Shown here one piece after another: positions 40,398 through 50,672 of a stretch of 64,000 bases of DNA. The position numbers and the translations under genes are program-made. The DNA comes from Shewanella sp. MR-4 (lineage in GTDB: Bacteria > Pseudomonadota > Gammaproteobacteria > Enterobacterales > Shewanellaceae): the NCBI RefSeq assembly GCF_000014685.1, contig NC_008321.1, positions 2,167,001-2,231,000 of the forward strand. Direction: 5' to 3'. The notes under the pieces were generated by a model that did no database searches, had not been told where the DNA came from, and saw only the letters and a list, made by a program, of their open reading frames with translations. Position 1 is the first letter of the stretch; every line of letters starts with the position of its first letter.

Positions 40398-43070
40398 TTA
40401 GAAGTTCATCTCTACGGCTAAATAATATTCACGCCCAATAACGTTGTAGTAAGAACGTGGGTAATGTGGCCAAGAGTTTTGGGTTTCATCAATCTCAGGG
40501 CCTGCATCGAAGATATTATTAATCCCGCCGGAGAACTTAATCGCATCGGTTAACATATAGCTGGCGGCCCAGTTCACTTCGACATGGCTGTCGATAGTGA
40601 CGGCATATTTATCCGCTAACCCATTGTTAATGAATGCCTCTTTACGCTGGCCATTCATGCTGTCGGTGTACTTGATCAGCAGGTTGGTAGCGAAGTCATC
40701 GTAGTTCCAACCCAGATTTAAGTTACCACGGATTTGCGGGGCAGAGTCGTCACCATCGATCAGATCTAATGGCTCAGAATCTGGGGTTAATTGCTCCTCC
40801 CATTTCAGCAAATAGGTGCCTTCCAAGCGGGCGGTGACATCGCCGTAGCCTGAAGTCTCATAGCGATAGCCCACCGAGAAGTCGATACCCGAAGTTTCTT
40901 GGGATGACATGTTGATGGCTTGAGTATTCACTTGAATTAACTTGCCGCTTGCATCACGGAAAATCTTATCGGCGAAGGCGTCAGAGTGATCCAAGATATA
41001 CTGGGCGCTAGGGCTATTGACTAGGTTATCGATTTCAACAATCCAGTAGTCCAAGGTTAAATTGAGATCGTTATAATCCCACACCATGCCGAGGTTATAG
41101 TTTTTACCGGTTTCCGCTTCAAGTTCTGGGTTTGCACCGATAGTAATTGGCAGTGAGTCAATCTTCTCACAGGCTGGACCCGTGCCACCCGCGGCCTCAC
41201 AGGTTGGAGTGTCGATCACTGTGCTATAGGCTGCCGTTGGCTCACCAAATAAGCGCTGCATGTCTGGTGCACGGAAGGTTTCGGCATACAGACCGCGTAA
41301 CAACAGATTATCAATCGGGCGATACTCGACTGCGACTTGTGGACTGAATTGACCGCCGACATCGGATAAATCGTCATAGTAGTCGTAACGGCCCGCAAGG
41401 GTGACGGTGAGGTTTTCGATCACAGGCACGGCGACTTCGGCATAACCTGCGTATTGCTCACGTTCACCTTGAGCGCTACTGCCGCCTTTACCAATCACGC
41501 CACCATTGCTGGTGAAGCTATCGGACTTATCGTAGAACCATTCTTTACCGTATTCGACGCCCACGGCATAAGCTACTGTTCCTGCTGGTAATTCAAAGGC
41601 TTCGCCACTGATCCCCGCGTTAAAGCTCGATAGGGTGGATTGCCCCTTTTTGCCACCTTGGAAATCCAGCATTGCGGCATCGTCCGGTGAAATCACATCC
41701 AGTAGCGAATTGCCGTTTGTGCCTGCGGTGAGGTAATTCCACATGCTTTGGTAAGTGGGCGAACCTGCGGTGGTGGAATCTACCGTTTGGCGCGCAATCG
41801 ACCATGAGGTGTCGTACTCGATAGTATCCGTGAGGTAACCTTTGCTGCCTAATAAGAAGGAGAAGTTATTGGTCTCAAAATCAGAGGTGCGTGGACCTAA
41901 CTCTGACATACGGCGAGTGTAGTAATAGTCCCCATCAGCAGCGCCGGCAAAATCTCCGCCGAAGGCGGTATTTTTATCGAACACTTGGGATAAGCCATTG
42001 AGCTCATCGACGATAGTGACGTTATCGCCAGACACGTTAAACATAAAATCGTAGCCCACAGTGGCCGATTCAATTTCTGTGTAGGTCGAAGCATGGGTGT
42101 AATCGAGGCGCGAATACAGCTGATGATTGTCGTTTAAGTCTTTGGTGAGGTTTATCATGGTGGAGTAGCGCTTTTGCTCAGGCGAAAAGTCGCGCTGTGC
42201 GGAGCGATCGAAACCACATTTGCCATTGGACATCATCACATAGCCGCGCGCATCACATTCGGCGGCGCTTAAGCTCTTGAGTAGTTTGCCATTGCTATCC
42301 ACAAGGTTGGCGCCATAGGAGCTGTAACCAGCATAATAGTTACCCGGGATAATATCTGTGCCCCATTCTGGGCGGTCTGAGGCTTTTAATGCTTGGCGAT
42401 CTTCATATTCGGCGAAGAAAGTCAGATTCGCTTTATCGCTGCTGACGCCCGTCATAAAGGAGAACTGGTTGTTCTGCAGGCCGCCATCGAAGGTATCTGA
42501 GTGGCGATATTTGAAGGTGCTTTGTTCAACGTCTTTTTTCAAGATGATGTTGATTACGCCGCCCATCGCATCGGAACCGTAAATGGCCGAAGCGCCCGTG
42601 GTTAAAATTTCAATACGCTCAATCGCCCCTAACGGAATGTTGGCGGTATCGACAAAGCTATCGGTGCCGCCAGCGCCAAAGGGATATTTAGGCACACGTT
42701 TACCGTTGATCAGCGTCAGCACACGTCCGGCGCCCACACCACGTAGGTTGACGGCCGATGCCGCAGGGGTAAAGCCGTGCACTTCCTGTTGAGTCATCGA
42801 CCCACCGGAGTTTTGCGACAGGTTGCCTAACACGTCTTGTACTGAGTTAAAGCCACCTTTTTCGATATCTGCGGCGCTCACCACCACGATAGGGGAGGCA
42901 TTTTCAAGATCGGTACGTTTAATACGTGAACCCGTGACCTCAATACGCTCCACTTTATCATCGATAACGGCCGCTTCATCGGCGGCAAATACTTGCGGTG
43001 TCACCGAGGCGGAGACTAAAGCGAGTAAACTAAAACGAACCGCACGCGCCACGGTTGTTTGCGTAGTCAT
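40398..43070 (-). CDS. TonB-dependent outer-membrane receptor
   Basis: An 890-residue TonB-dependent receptor. A signal peptide ends near residue 29 (PQVFAADE). A short TonB-box-like region comes before the plug domain (about 45-170), with IEVTGSRIKRTD, VNLRGVGAGRVLTLINGKR and GSDAMGGVINIILKKD. The 22-strand barrel ends in EYYLAVEMNF. The IEVTGSRIKR/NLRGVG form belongs to the large group common in Shewanella and Alteromonadales that imports carbohydrates, peptides or other nutrients rather than classic siderophores. Ligand unknown. The 5' region shows no convincing Fur box. It is divergent from the LysR-RND cluster. Confidence 0.93.
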   Translation of the reverse strand: MTTQTTVARAVRFSLLALVSASVTPQVFAADEAAVIDDKVERIEVTGSRIKRTDLENASPIVVVSAADIEKGGFNSVQDVLGNLSQNSGGSMTQQEVHGFTPAASAVNLRGVGAGRVLTLINGKRVPKYPFGAGGTDSFVDTANIPLGAIERIEILTTGASAIYGSDAMGGVINIILKKDVEQSTFKYRHSDTFDGGLQNNQFSFMTGVSSDKANLTFFAEYEDRQALKASDRPEWGTDIIPGNYYAGYSSYGANLVDSNGKLLKSLSAAECDARGYVMMSNGKCGFDRSAQRDFSPEQKRYSTMINLTKDLNDNHQLYSRLDYTHASTYTEIESATVGYDFMFNVSGDNVTIVDELNGLSQVFDKNTAFGGDFAGAADGDYYYTRRMSELGPRTSDFETNNFSFLLGSKGYLTDTIEYDTSWSIARQTVDSTTAGSPTYQSMWNYLTAGTNGNSLLDVISPDDAAMLDFQGGKKGQSTLSSFNAGISGEAFELPAGTVAYAVGVEYGKEWFYDKSDSFTSNGGVIGKGGSSAQGEREQYAGYAEVAVPVIENLTVTLAGRYDYYDDLSDVGGQFSPQVAVEYRPIDNLLLRGLYAETFRAPDMQRLFGEPTAAYSTVIDTPTCEAAGGTGPACEKIDSLPITIGANPELEAETGKNYNLGMVWDYNDLNLTLDYWIVEIDNLVNSPSAQYILDHSDAFADKIFRDASGKLIQVNTQAINMSSQETSGIDFSVGYRYETSGYGDVTARLEGTYLLKWEEQLTPDSEPLDLIDGDDSAPQIRGNLNLGWNYDDFATNLLIKYTDSMNGQRKEAFINNGLADKYAVTIDSHVEVNWAASYMLTDAIKFSGGINNIFDAGPEIDETQNSWPHYPRSYYNVIGREYYLAVEMNF

Positions 43071-43870
43071 ATTTTCATTCCCTTAACAATGCCATGACGA
43101 TCAGGAAGGGTTTCATCACGGCTTATCTTTATTTGCAACTGCCCTCCATAGCCGGAAAATTATCATTAACAACTTTAATATCAATAGCTTATTTGTTGCT
43201 CGCTTGAGTGTTAAATGTTGCGTTTGTAATCCTTAATTGGCTAATTAAGTGTGAGGGGAAATAAAGGATGGCGGCACGGCATGCGTTATGGCTGAGTTGT
43301 ATCCGAATGTAGCGAAACAATCTCTTTACAATGTCGGTTTTATGGGTAAACGTTTGAAGTGGAACAAAGTTAAAAAATGTGAACCATATCAATTTAAGAT
43401 TGAAGTGGTAAATTGAAGATATCTTCTTAAGTGTTTAAAAACACATCATTATTTTTGCTTAAAAAACGTATTTAACATCCCATTTTTAAACGTTGGGCTC
43501 ATATTTTAACGTTTCAGAATTCTCAGTTCCAAAATAGTGAATATTTAGCAGGATGCGATACGTAGTGCGACAAGTGAATATGAATTGTTCTAAGGCTTGT
43601 TGTTGGGATGTTTATATCTTTTGGTGAAGAGTTAACTTGGTATGAACTTGATATGAAATAGGCAATAGATAACCACAGTTATATGCGGTTACGAAATGAG
43701 TCTGGGTATTTTTTCGACAAAAAGCATCCGGTTGTGGCTAGACAAAATGTCGATAAATCAATTTGCTATCAGGTATAGTGACCACTAATGACGATGATAA
43801 TAAACCCATACTGCCACATTGTTGCGAGAGGTCATCGCTGAAGTTACAGGCAGATAATACGAGGTTAAAT
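43071..43870. other. Long divergent intergenic region
   Basis: About 800 AT-rich bases between the TonB receptor and the LysR gene. Promoters for both must be here. I see no clear operator, terminator, RNA gene or coding frame. A longer version of the LysR frame begins at 43763 but has no family match there. Confidence 0.4.
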
Positions 43871-44776
43871 GTGAGAATTAATGATCTTAGGCTTTTTTTG
43901 TTGGTCGTTGAATTAGGCAGTTTTGCCTCCGCGGCCAGTTCGATTGGGATCCCGAGAGCTTCGGTCAGCCGGCGTATCGGTGAGTTAGAGGCGGATCTCG
44001 GTACTAAACTGTTTACGCGTACGACACGTCAGTTGTCACTGACCCCCACAGGGGAAAATTACCATCAGCAGTTAATGGAAATTATTCCAAGACTCGAGTC
44101 ACTCAATGAATGTGTCAAAAATCAACGCAATATGCCAACGGGAACCGTTAAGTTGGGATTAGTGGGTGAAGCCGATGTTTTAACACATAATTTACTGCAG
44201 GATTTTTTGAAAAATTATCCCTTAATTACGATAGAAACCCATGTCAGTAATCTGGGGTATCACGATATTTTAAATTATGGTCTGGATGCCTGTATTCATA
44301 TTGGCAGTATCAAAGACAATTCATTTATCGCCCGGCCTTTAATGCGGGTATCTCGAAAGTTATACGCAAGTCCTGATTATATCGCGACCTATGGTATGCC
44401 AACTTCGTTGGAGGATCTTAATCAACATGCACTCATGATCTATCGTAAGCAAAATGGTGAGTTAGAAGACAGTTGGAAATTCAACTTAGGTGAATATCGC
44501 GTGAAGAGTCGAGTTATTTCTAACAGCAGTCATTACGTTCGCCATGCCATTTTAAATGGAGCAGGGATCAGTTTATTAGCCGAATTAAGTGTAGTTGAGC
44601 ACTTGCGATTGGGTAATTTGGTCGAAGTTTTGCCCGAATATGAAGTTTATGTTGATGATGCTTGGTTGGTCTATCCGAGCCGCAAAGGCATGACCCACGC
44701 GGCTCGGCTGCTGATCGATAGTTTGATCCAAGAGGCGACCAAGACGCCAAATGTCACATTGTCACAAAATTCGTGA
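43871..44776 (+). CDS. LysR-family transcriptional regulator
   Basis: A regulator of about 301 residues. The N-terminal winged helix reads LRLFLLVVELGSFASAA followed by GIPRASVSRRIGELEADLG, the standard LysR pattern. A periplasmic-binding-protein-like effector domain covers the C-terminal two thirds. GTG 43871 is chosen because the family begins right after it; upstream codons to 43763 do not resemble a LysR protein. It lies directly before an RND efflux operon in the same direction (85 bases), so it probably controls that operon. The CrgA-like subgroup is suggested by the sequence style, but the inducer is unknown. Confidence 0.92.
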   Translation: MRINDLRLFLLVVELGSFASAASSIGIPRASVSRRIGELEADLGTKLFTRTTRQLSLTPTGENYHQQLMEIIPRLESLNECVKNQRNMPTGTVKLGLVGEADVLTHNLLQDFLKNYPLITIETHVSNLGYHDILNYGLDACIHIGSIKDNSFIARPLMRVSRKLYASPDYIATYGMPTSLEDLNQHALMIYRKQNGELEDSWKFNLGEYRVKSRVISNSSHYVRHAILNGAGISLLAELSVVEHLRLGNLVEVLPEYEVYVDDAWLVYPSRKGMTHAARLLIDSLIQEATKTPNVTLSQNS

Positions 44777-44778
44777 CA
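44760..44778. promoter_or_regulatory. Inverted repeat before the efflux operon
   Basis: TGTCAC-AAAATTC-GTGACA is a perfect six-base inverted repeat. It overlaps the end of the LysR gene and is 84 bases before the membrane-fusion gene. It is a candidate operator for the LysR protein, though its spacing does not give the exact T-N11-A motif. Confidence 0.4.
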
Positions 44779-44861
44779 TTGATGTATCTATTTTGATTAT
44801 TGTTCAAGATATCCAGCTACTTTACTCTTTGCCGCCTTAGTTATCCTCGTAACAGGAAATT

Positions 44862-45974
44862 GTGGTGAATAGAGTAAAACCAATCAACATTGGAATGGGT
44901 TTGTGTTGCGCAAGCATTGCATTAGTGCTCGCTGGCTGTGGCAGCAATGAAGACCAAGCCCTAACAATCTCAAAGCGTCCGTTAGTGCAAGTGATGGAAT
45001 TACCATCTCCTGTGACAGATAAAAATTACAAGTTTAGCGGCGTCTTGGAGTCGGAAAATCGTGCCGATTTGTCTTTTCGAGTCCAAGGCGTGCTCGCAGA
45101 ATTACTGGCCGAGGAAGGGACTGAGGTTACCAAGGGACAAGTGATTGCAAGGCTCGATCCCCATGATTTCCAAGTCAGTGTATTGGAGTTAACCGCCAAG
45201 CTCGATGAGGCGAAAACAAACCACCAATTGGCGAAAATTGAACTGCAAAGGGTCAAGAGTGCGATTAATGATCGTGCCATTGCCAGTGTGAAATTAGACC
45301 GTGCAGTTGCCGCTGAAGCACGTGCTAAAGCAGGGGTTGAGTTAGTCAGTCAGTCGCTTAAAAAAGCGCAGGATGCCCTAGGTTACACCGAGCTGACTGC
45401 ACCCTATAGCGGCGTGATAGGTAAAACCTATGTTGACCAACACGAACAAGTCAACGTGGGGACAAAAATCCTCACCATTCATCGCCCCGAATTACTCAAC
45501 GCAGTTGTAGACGTGCCCGAGAGTCAGATCTGGAATCTTAATCTTGGTTCAGTAGGTCAAGTCACCTGGTTTAAGGGAACAGAAGCCGTGCCCGCTGTGG
45601 TGGCGAAAATTGCGTCTGTGCCCGATCGTTTTAAGCGCACCTATGAGGTGACATTTAACCTACAACATTCTCCAAAACAGTTAGTCGCGGGTAAGGCGGT
45701 GAGTGTGGACCTCGCTCTGCCTTATGCCAGCGATAAGCCGATTTATTGCATTCCAGCAATGGCGGTTGCGAGCCAAGAGACTCAGCTCTATGTGAACCGT
45801 GTAACTGCCGAACATGTTAAGGCGGTTCCGGTCGAATCCGTGAGCCAGACAGATGACTCCCTATGTGTGACAGGCAATCTCGCCCCCGGAGAGCAGATAG
45901 TGATCGCTGGAGGTGCTTTTGTTGAAGAAGGCCAAGCCGTAACCATTTTGCATGGGGCGTCGGTTAAATCATGA
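44862..45974 (+). CDS. RND efflux membrane-fusion protein (lipoprotein)
   Basis: The periplasmic adaptor of a tripartite efflux pump, 370 residues. It has a lipoprotein signal with lipobox LAGC (cysteine near residue 26), a biotinyl-lipoyl-like motif RVQGVLAELLAEEGTEVTKG, a helical hairpin (about 100-165) and beta-barrel domains. It overlaps the RND transporter gene by four bases. The start is GTG 44862 (GTG 44865 possible) after AGGAA. Confidence 0.93.
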   Translation: MVNRVKPINIGMGLCCASIALVLAGCGSNEDQALTISKRPLVQVMELPSPVTDKNYKFSGVLESENRADLSFRVQGVLAELLAEEGTEVTKGQVIARLDPHDFQVSVLELTAKLDEAKTNHQLAKIELQRVKSAINDRAIASVKLDRAVAAEARAKAGVELVSQSLKKAQDALGYTELTAPYSGVIGKTYVDQHEQVNVGTKILTIHRPELLNAVVDVPESQIWNLNLGSVGQVTWFKGTEAVPAVVAKIASVPDRFKRTYEVTFNLQHSPKQLVAGKAVSVDLALPYASDKPIYCIPAMAVASQETQLYVNRVTAEHVKAVPVESVSQTDDSLCVTGNLAPGEQIVIAGGAFVEEGQAVTILHGASVKS

Positions 45975-48900
45975 GTCTTTCTACCTTTGCACTGAGGCAA
46001 AAAACCTTTGTTATCTTTTTTACTGTGCTGTCGATCATCGCGGGAATTTATTCCTACTTTGATTTGGGCAAGTTGGAAGATCCGTCTTTTACCGTAAAAA
46101 GTGCGGTGATTGTGACCCTCTATCCTGGCGCCAATGCTAAGGAGGTGGAGCAGTTAGTGACGGATAAGATTGAAACTAAGCTAGAGGAAATGGAATCCCT
46201 CTGGAAGCTAAGGTCGTTATCCCGTCCGGGCAGTTCGATGATCTTTGTCGATCTCAAGGAAAAAGTGAACTCTGAGGCCTTGCCACAGCAGTGGGATTTG
46301 ATGCGTCGTAAAGTGGAAGACGTCAAATTAGAGCTGCCAGTACAAGCACAGATCAGCATAGTCCAAGATGAATTCTCGGAAGTCTACGGCATGTTGTTCG
46401 CCGTCTATGGCGACAATATGGAAATGGCGGAGCTAAAGGATCATGCGCGGGAATTACAACGTCGCATTAAAGCTGTCGATGGGGTGAAAAAAGTCCAGCT
46501 GCACGGTATCAATGAGCAGGTGGTGAATATCCGTATTTCAGAGGAGCGTCTGGCGGAGGCAAACCTCACCATGTTGCAGTTGGTTGAGCAATTGCATAGC
46601 CAGAATATGCCTATCGTGGCTGGGGATTTCGACCTCGGCATCGAAAACCTGCGTGTGGAACAGGGCGATACCTTTAAAAGCATTGACGATATTCGCAATC
46701 TTAGTATTCAAACGGGCTTAAATGGGCTGCAGTCGGCGGTGATCCGTTTAGGGGACATTGCCGATGTATCGATGGAGTATCAAGATCCCGCTACCACGCT
46801 TAGTCGCTATAACGGCCAGCAAGCCATCACCTTAGCCGTGAGTCCGGTGAATGGCATTAATGTGGTGAGCATTGGTGATACCTTAAAGAGTGTATTGACC
46901 GATTATCAAACCAAACTGCCTGATGGTGCAGGCATTGGGGTGATCGCCTATCAGCCAGAAGAAGTCGAAAAATCAGTCAGTAACTTTATCGTTAACTTGA
47001 TTGAGAGTGTGGTCATTGTGGTTGTGGTGTTGCTGATCTTTATGGGTTGGCGTAGCGCGGCGATTGTGGGCGTCAGCTTGCTGATAACCATTTTATTCAC
47101 TCTGGTGTATATGAAACTGACCAGTGTGGATTTGCAACGGGTCTCCCTCGGCTCCTTCGTGTTAGCACTAGGCATGCTGGTGGATAACGCCATTGTGATT
47201 GTCGACTTATTCCAAGCCAAGATTAAGCAGGGCATTGAACGTACCCAAGCGGTTATCGACAGCATTAAAGAGATGGCCATGCCACTCCTTGGCGCCACAG
47301 TGATCGCTGCCATGGGTACGGCGCCCGTGTTGCTGTCTCAAACGGATTCGGCCGAGTTTTCACTCTCGATAGTGCAAGTGCTTTGTAGTTCGCTGTTGCT
47401 CTCATGGATTATTGCCATGGTGATAACACCGCTGATGTGTTGGTACTTCTTAGGCGATTCCAGCAATGCCGAAACTGAAAATGCTAAGCCACCTTCACGT
47501 TATGGGCTGATGTATCAGCGAGCGGTGGAGTGGGTCGTGGAAAATCCCAAGAAGACCATACTCTTCACCGTGCCTTTACTGCTGTGCACTTTACTGGTCA
47601 CGCCATTGTTGAAAGTGAGCTTTATGCCATCGTCCGATCGCCCCATTTTGTTCCTCGATTATTGGCTACCCAATGGTGGGCGCATCGAGCAGACATCGGC
47701 GGATATGCGAAAAGTGGAGCGTTGGTTATTAGCACAACCCGAGGTGACGAGTATTTCCAGCTATGTGGGGGAAAGCGCACCGCGGTTCTCGGTCACCGTC
47801 GAGCCAGAGCCATTGGATTCGAGCTATGGCCAAATCCTGATCAATATGCGCAATTTTGACGATATCGAAACCTTAATCCAACAGGGCGATGCCTGGCTAG
47901 CTAAGGAGTTTCCCTATGCTGAACCTCGATTTAGGGAGCTAAAGCTAGCGACTAAGGATAAATATTCGATTGAAGCGCGCTTTATCGGCCCCGATCCGCA
48001 GGTGCTACATGGCTTAGCCGATCAGGCCAAGGACATCATGCGTCAACATCCGAACTTAAAATACGTTCGTGATGACTGGCGTCAAGAGAGCAAAGTCATG
48101 ACACCGCAGGTGGATATGCACGCCGCCCGTTTAGCCGGTGTGACACGTACCGATATTGCCAATGCCATCAATCGGGTAACCGAAGGCACCAATATTGGCA
48201 CTATGCGACATGGTGACGACTTGATCCCGATTAAGCTGCGTAGCGCCGATGCTTCATTAGCGCATTTTGAGAATATTCCCGTGCGTTCGTTACTCGGCAC
48301 ACACAGCGTGCCTATGGGGCAGGTGGTGGAGAGTATCGAGATCCAAGGTGAAGAAAGCATGGTGTGGCGTCGTAATCGTTTGCCAGCGATCACCGCTCAA
48401 GCGGGTGTGAGTGGCGATACGGCTTCGAATGTGCGCCAGAGTATTGCGGCCGATATCGAGGCCATCCCACTGCCCGAAGGTTATCGACTGGAGTGGGGCG
48501 GCGAATATTACGATGAGCAGCGCTCGATTGATGACTTAATGCAACAAAACCCTAAGGCCACGTTGTTGATGGTGGTGATTTTGGTGGCGATGTTTAACGC
48601 ATTCCGACAACCACTCATCATTATGATTACTCTGCCATTGGCGGCGATAGGTATCGTCTGGAGTTTAGTGTTACTGGACAAACCCTTCGGCTTTATGGCG
48701 ATTGTCGGCATGATCTGTTTGTCGGGAATGATCATCAAAAATGGCATTGTGTTAATGGATCAGATTGAACTCGAACGACGTAATGGTCGCAGAATCGCCG
48801 AGGCTATTAAGGCGGCGACGCTCAACCGCACCATGGCGATTTCGATGGCGGCCCTGACAACGGCTCTCGGGATGATCCCTTTGTTGACCGACAGACTGTT

Positions 48901-49078
48901 TGACCAAATGGCCGCGACCATTATTGGCGGTTTGACCGCAGCGTCCGTGCTGTCCTTATTTGTGATGCCTGCCTTGTATCGACTCTTTTATCGTCGGGAT
49001 GAGCGCGAGGAAGAGGCGTTACTCGACGCACAAACGGACAACACACATTCGGTTATTCGCAGCGCCAAAGAGGTCTGA
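45971..49078 (+). CDS. RND efflux transporter permease
   Basis: A 1035-residue inner-membrane proton-driven exporter of the AcrB/HAE-1 style. It has twelve membrane helices in two halves and the proton-relay region VLALGMLVDNAIVIVD in helix 4 with the essential aspartate pair. The second-half counterpart is in GMICLSGMIIKNGIVLMD. The sequence is closer to the VexF/MexK-like branch than to AcrB. Substrates cannot be deduced. It sits between the adaptor and outer-membrane channel genes. Confidence 0.95.
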   Translation: MSLSTFALRQKTFVIFFTVLSIIAGIYSYFDLGKLEDPSFTVKSAVIVTLYPGANAKEVEQLVTDKIETKLEEMESLWKLRSLSRPGSSMIFVDLKEKVNSEALPQQWDLMRRKVEDVKLELPVQAQISIVQDEFSEVYGMLFAVYGDNMEMAELKDHARELQRRIKAVDGVKKVQLHGINEQVVNIRISEERLAEANLTMLQLVEQLHSQNMPIVAGDFDLGIENLRVEQGDTFKSIDDIRNLSIQTGLNGLQSAVIRLGDIADVSMEYQDPATTLSRYNGQQAITLAVSPVNGINVVSIGDTLKSVLTDYQTKLPDGAGIGVIAYQPEEVEKSVSNFIVNLIESVVIVVVVLLIFMGWRSAAIVGVSLLITILFTLVYMKLTSVDLQRVSLGSFVLALGMLVDNAIVIVDLFQAKIKQGIERTQAVIDSIKEMAMPLLGATVIAAMGTAPVLLSQTDSAEFSLSIVQVLCSSLLLSWIIAMVITPLMCWYFLGDSSNAETENAKPPSRYGLMYQRAVEWVVENPKKTILFTVPLLLCTLLVTPLLKVSFMPSSDRPILFLDYWLPNGGRIEQTSADMRKVERWLLAQPEVTSISSYVGESAPRFSVTVEPEPLDSSYGQILINMRNFDDIETLIQQGDAWLAKEFPYAEPRFRELKLATKDKYSIEARFIGPDPQVLHGLADQAKDIMRQHPNLKYVRDDWRQESKVMTPQVDMHAARLAGVTRTDIANAINRVTEGTNIGTMRHGDDLIPIKLRSADASLAHFENIPVRSLLGTHSVPMGQVVESIEIQGEESMVWRRNRLPAITAQAGVSGDTASNVRQSIAADIEAIPLPEGYRLEWGGEYYDEQRSIDDLMQQNPKATLLMVVILVAMFNAFRQPLIIMITLPLAAIGIVWSLVLLDKPFGFMAIVGMICLSGMIIKNGIVLMDQIELERRNGRRIAEAIKAATLNRTMAISMAALTTALGMIPLLTDRLFDQMAATIIGGLTAASVLSLFVMPALYRLFYRRDEREEEALLDAQTDNTHSVIRSAKEV

Positions 49079-49080
49079 TC

Positions 49081-50550
49081 ATGAACAAACATATAGTAGT
49101 GGCCTTGACGGCAATGAGTTTGCTGGGGGGATGCAGTATGTCTCCAGATTATGCACCGCCAAAGGTGAAAGTCAGTGAACTGTATTTAAATGCGCCGACC
49201 GAGGGCGTGAGCACAGAAGGAGTGGGCTACCAAGCCTGGTGGCACAAGTTTAATGACCCTCAACTCAATGCGCTGGTGGCGAAGGCGCAGCAACAAAATA
49301 TTAGTCTGCAGATCGCCAGCGAGCGGGTCCGTGCTGCACGGGCCTATCAAGCCGCAGTGTCATCATTAAAAGTGCCAACCATTTCAGTGGGCGCGGGATA
49401 CCTCGATATGCGTATCAGTGAAAATGATCCGCTGATGGGCGGTGCGGTTGGGGGCATAGGTCTGCCCGATAGTTTGGGCGGTGGCAAGCTTAAGCTAATG
49501 AATCGCGATCCTAACAGCACCACAGTGGGCGCAACCATTGCTTGGGAGGCGGATTTATTTGGCCGAATAGCGAGTTTAAGTCAGGCCGCTGAAATCCGCG
49601 CCGAACAGGCACAATTGTATCGTGCCAATCTGGCCACCCTAATGACTGCGGAAGTGATAGACAACTATTTACAATACCGTGGCACGCAGGAGCGTATGAC
49701 AATCGCAAGGCAAAACATCGCGGAGCAAGCTGAAGTGTTGGCCTTGGTGGAATCATTGGAACGTAATGGCTATGGCTCACCACTGGATGTCGCCAATGCT
49801 AGGGCTGCGCTTGCCGCCAGTGAGGCCATGTTACCCATGCTAAGTTCGGCCGAGCAGGCACACTTACATCGATTAGCGATTTTATTGGGGGAAAATCTGA
49901 CCGAGACTTCAGGGCGTTTAAGCGCAGCAGCCTTGCCCGCGATGAAGCAATTCATCCCAACGGGCGTTCCTTCCGAGTTGCTGACACGCCGCTTAGATAT
50001 TGCGATTGCTGAGCGTGAGATGGCCGCAAAAAATCAAGAACTGGGCGCGGCGATTGCGGCTAAGTATCCGAGCTTTTTCTTGACGGGGGCGCCGGGATTA
50101 TCGGCCGATCATATCGACGATCTTTTCTCATCGGATTCCCTTACCTGGGCTCTAGGTGCGGGAGTGAGTTGGAATGTGTTCGATGGTGGTCGCACTCAAG
50201 CCATGGTGGAGATACAGGAAGCGGGTTTTAAAACCGCAGCGCTTAGCTATCAGCAGGCGGTGAACAATGCCATTAATGAAGTTGAAACAGTGCTAAAGCA
50301 TTACGGTAATAACCAGCAATATCATCGCTTTATTGCTAAAGCTGAGGCGCAGTCTGAGATTGCTGTGCAAAAAGCAACATCGCTTTATCGTGCTGGGTTA
50401 GAAAACCACTTGAGCGTGTTAAATGCGCAGAATGTGAAAAACAATATGCAGGATGCGGAAGTGTTAGCTCGCCTACAAACGGCCTCGAGTGTGGTGTCAC
50501 TCTACAAGGCCTTGGGTGGCGATTGGACACTGGCAAATGCCATGGATTAA
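49081..50550 (+). CDS. Outer-membrane efflux channel, NodT-type lipoprotein
   Basis: The TolC-like outer channel of the pump, 489 residues, with a lipobox LLGGC (cysteine near residue 19) followed by SMSPDYAPP, typical of the OprM/NodT family. Two repeated coiled-coil halves include WEADLFGRIASLSQAAE and VSWNVFDGGR. The ATG follows the RND gene by two bases. A very strong hairpin closes the operon. Confidence 0.95.
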   Translation: MNKHIVVALTAMSLLGGCSMSPDYAPPKVKVSELYLNAPTEGVSTEGVGYQAWWHKFNDPQLNALVAKAQQQNISLQIASERVRAARAYQAAVSSLKVPTISVGAGYLDMRISENDPLMGGAVGGIGLPDSLGGGKLKLMNRDPNSTTVGATIAWEADLFGRIASLSQAAEIRAEQAQLYRANLATLMTAEVIDNYLQYRGTQERMTIARQNIAEQAEVLALVESLERNGYGSPLDVANARAALAASEAMLPMLSSAEQAHLHRLAILLGENLTETSGRLSAAALPAMKQFIPTGVPSELLTRRLDIAIAEREMAAKNQELGAAIAAKYPSFFLTGAPGLSADHIDDLFSSDSLTWALGAGVSWNVFDGGRTQAMVEIQEAGFKTAALSYQQAVNNAINEVETVLKHYGNNQQYHRFIAKAEAQSEIAVQKATSLYRAGLENHLSVLNAQNVKNNMQDAEVLARLQTASSVVSLYKALGGDWTLANAMD

Positions 50551-50565
50551 AGGATGAATGAGAAG

Positions 50566-50601
50566 GCTCTTGCCGTGGGGAGTTCTCCCCACGGCAAGAG
50601 C
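50566..50601 (+). terminator. Sixteen-base-pair hairpin after the efflux operon
   Basis: GCTCTTGCCGTGGGGA pairs perfectly with TCCCCACGGCAAGAGC around a GTTC loop. The T-run is weak (TTTATC). It is likely a terminator or mRNA-stabilising structure, lying 15 bases past the operon's last stop. Confidence 0.7.
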
Positions 50602-50672
50602 GCTTTATCTGCTTCTCAGTTATGAGTCGCTGAAAATGATCTTTAATCTGAGCCAGTGTTTAAGGAGTTATC

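Noticed and set aside
43140..43180. Possible Fur box upstream of the TonB receptor
   Set aside because: ATTATCATTAACAACTTTAAT agrees with only one half of the Fur consensus, and the receptor type is not clearly an iron transporter.
43763..43870. Upstream extension of the LysR regulator
   Set aside because: The extra 36 residues do not resemble the family, and the winged helix starts right after GTG 43871.
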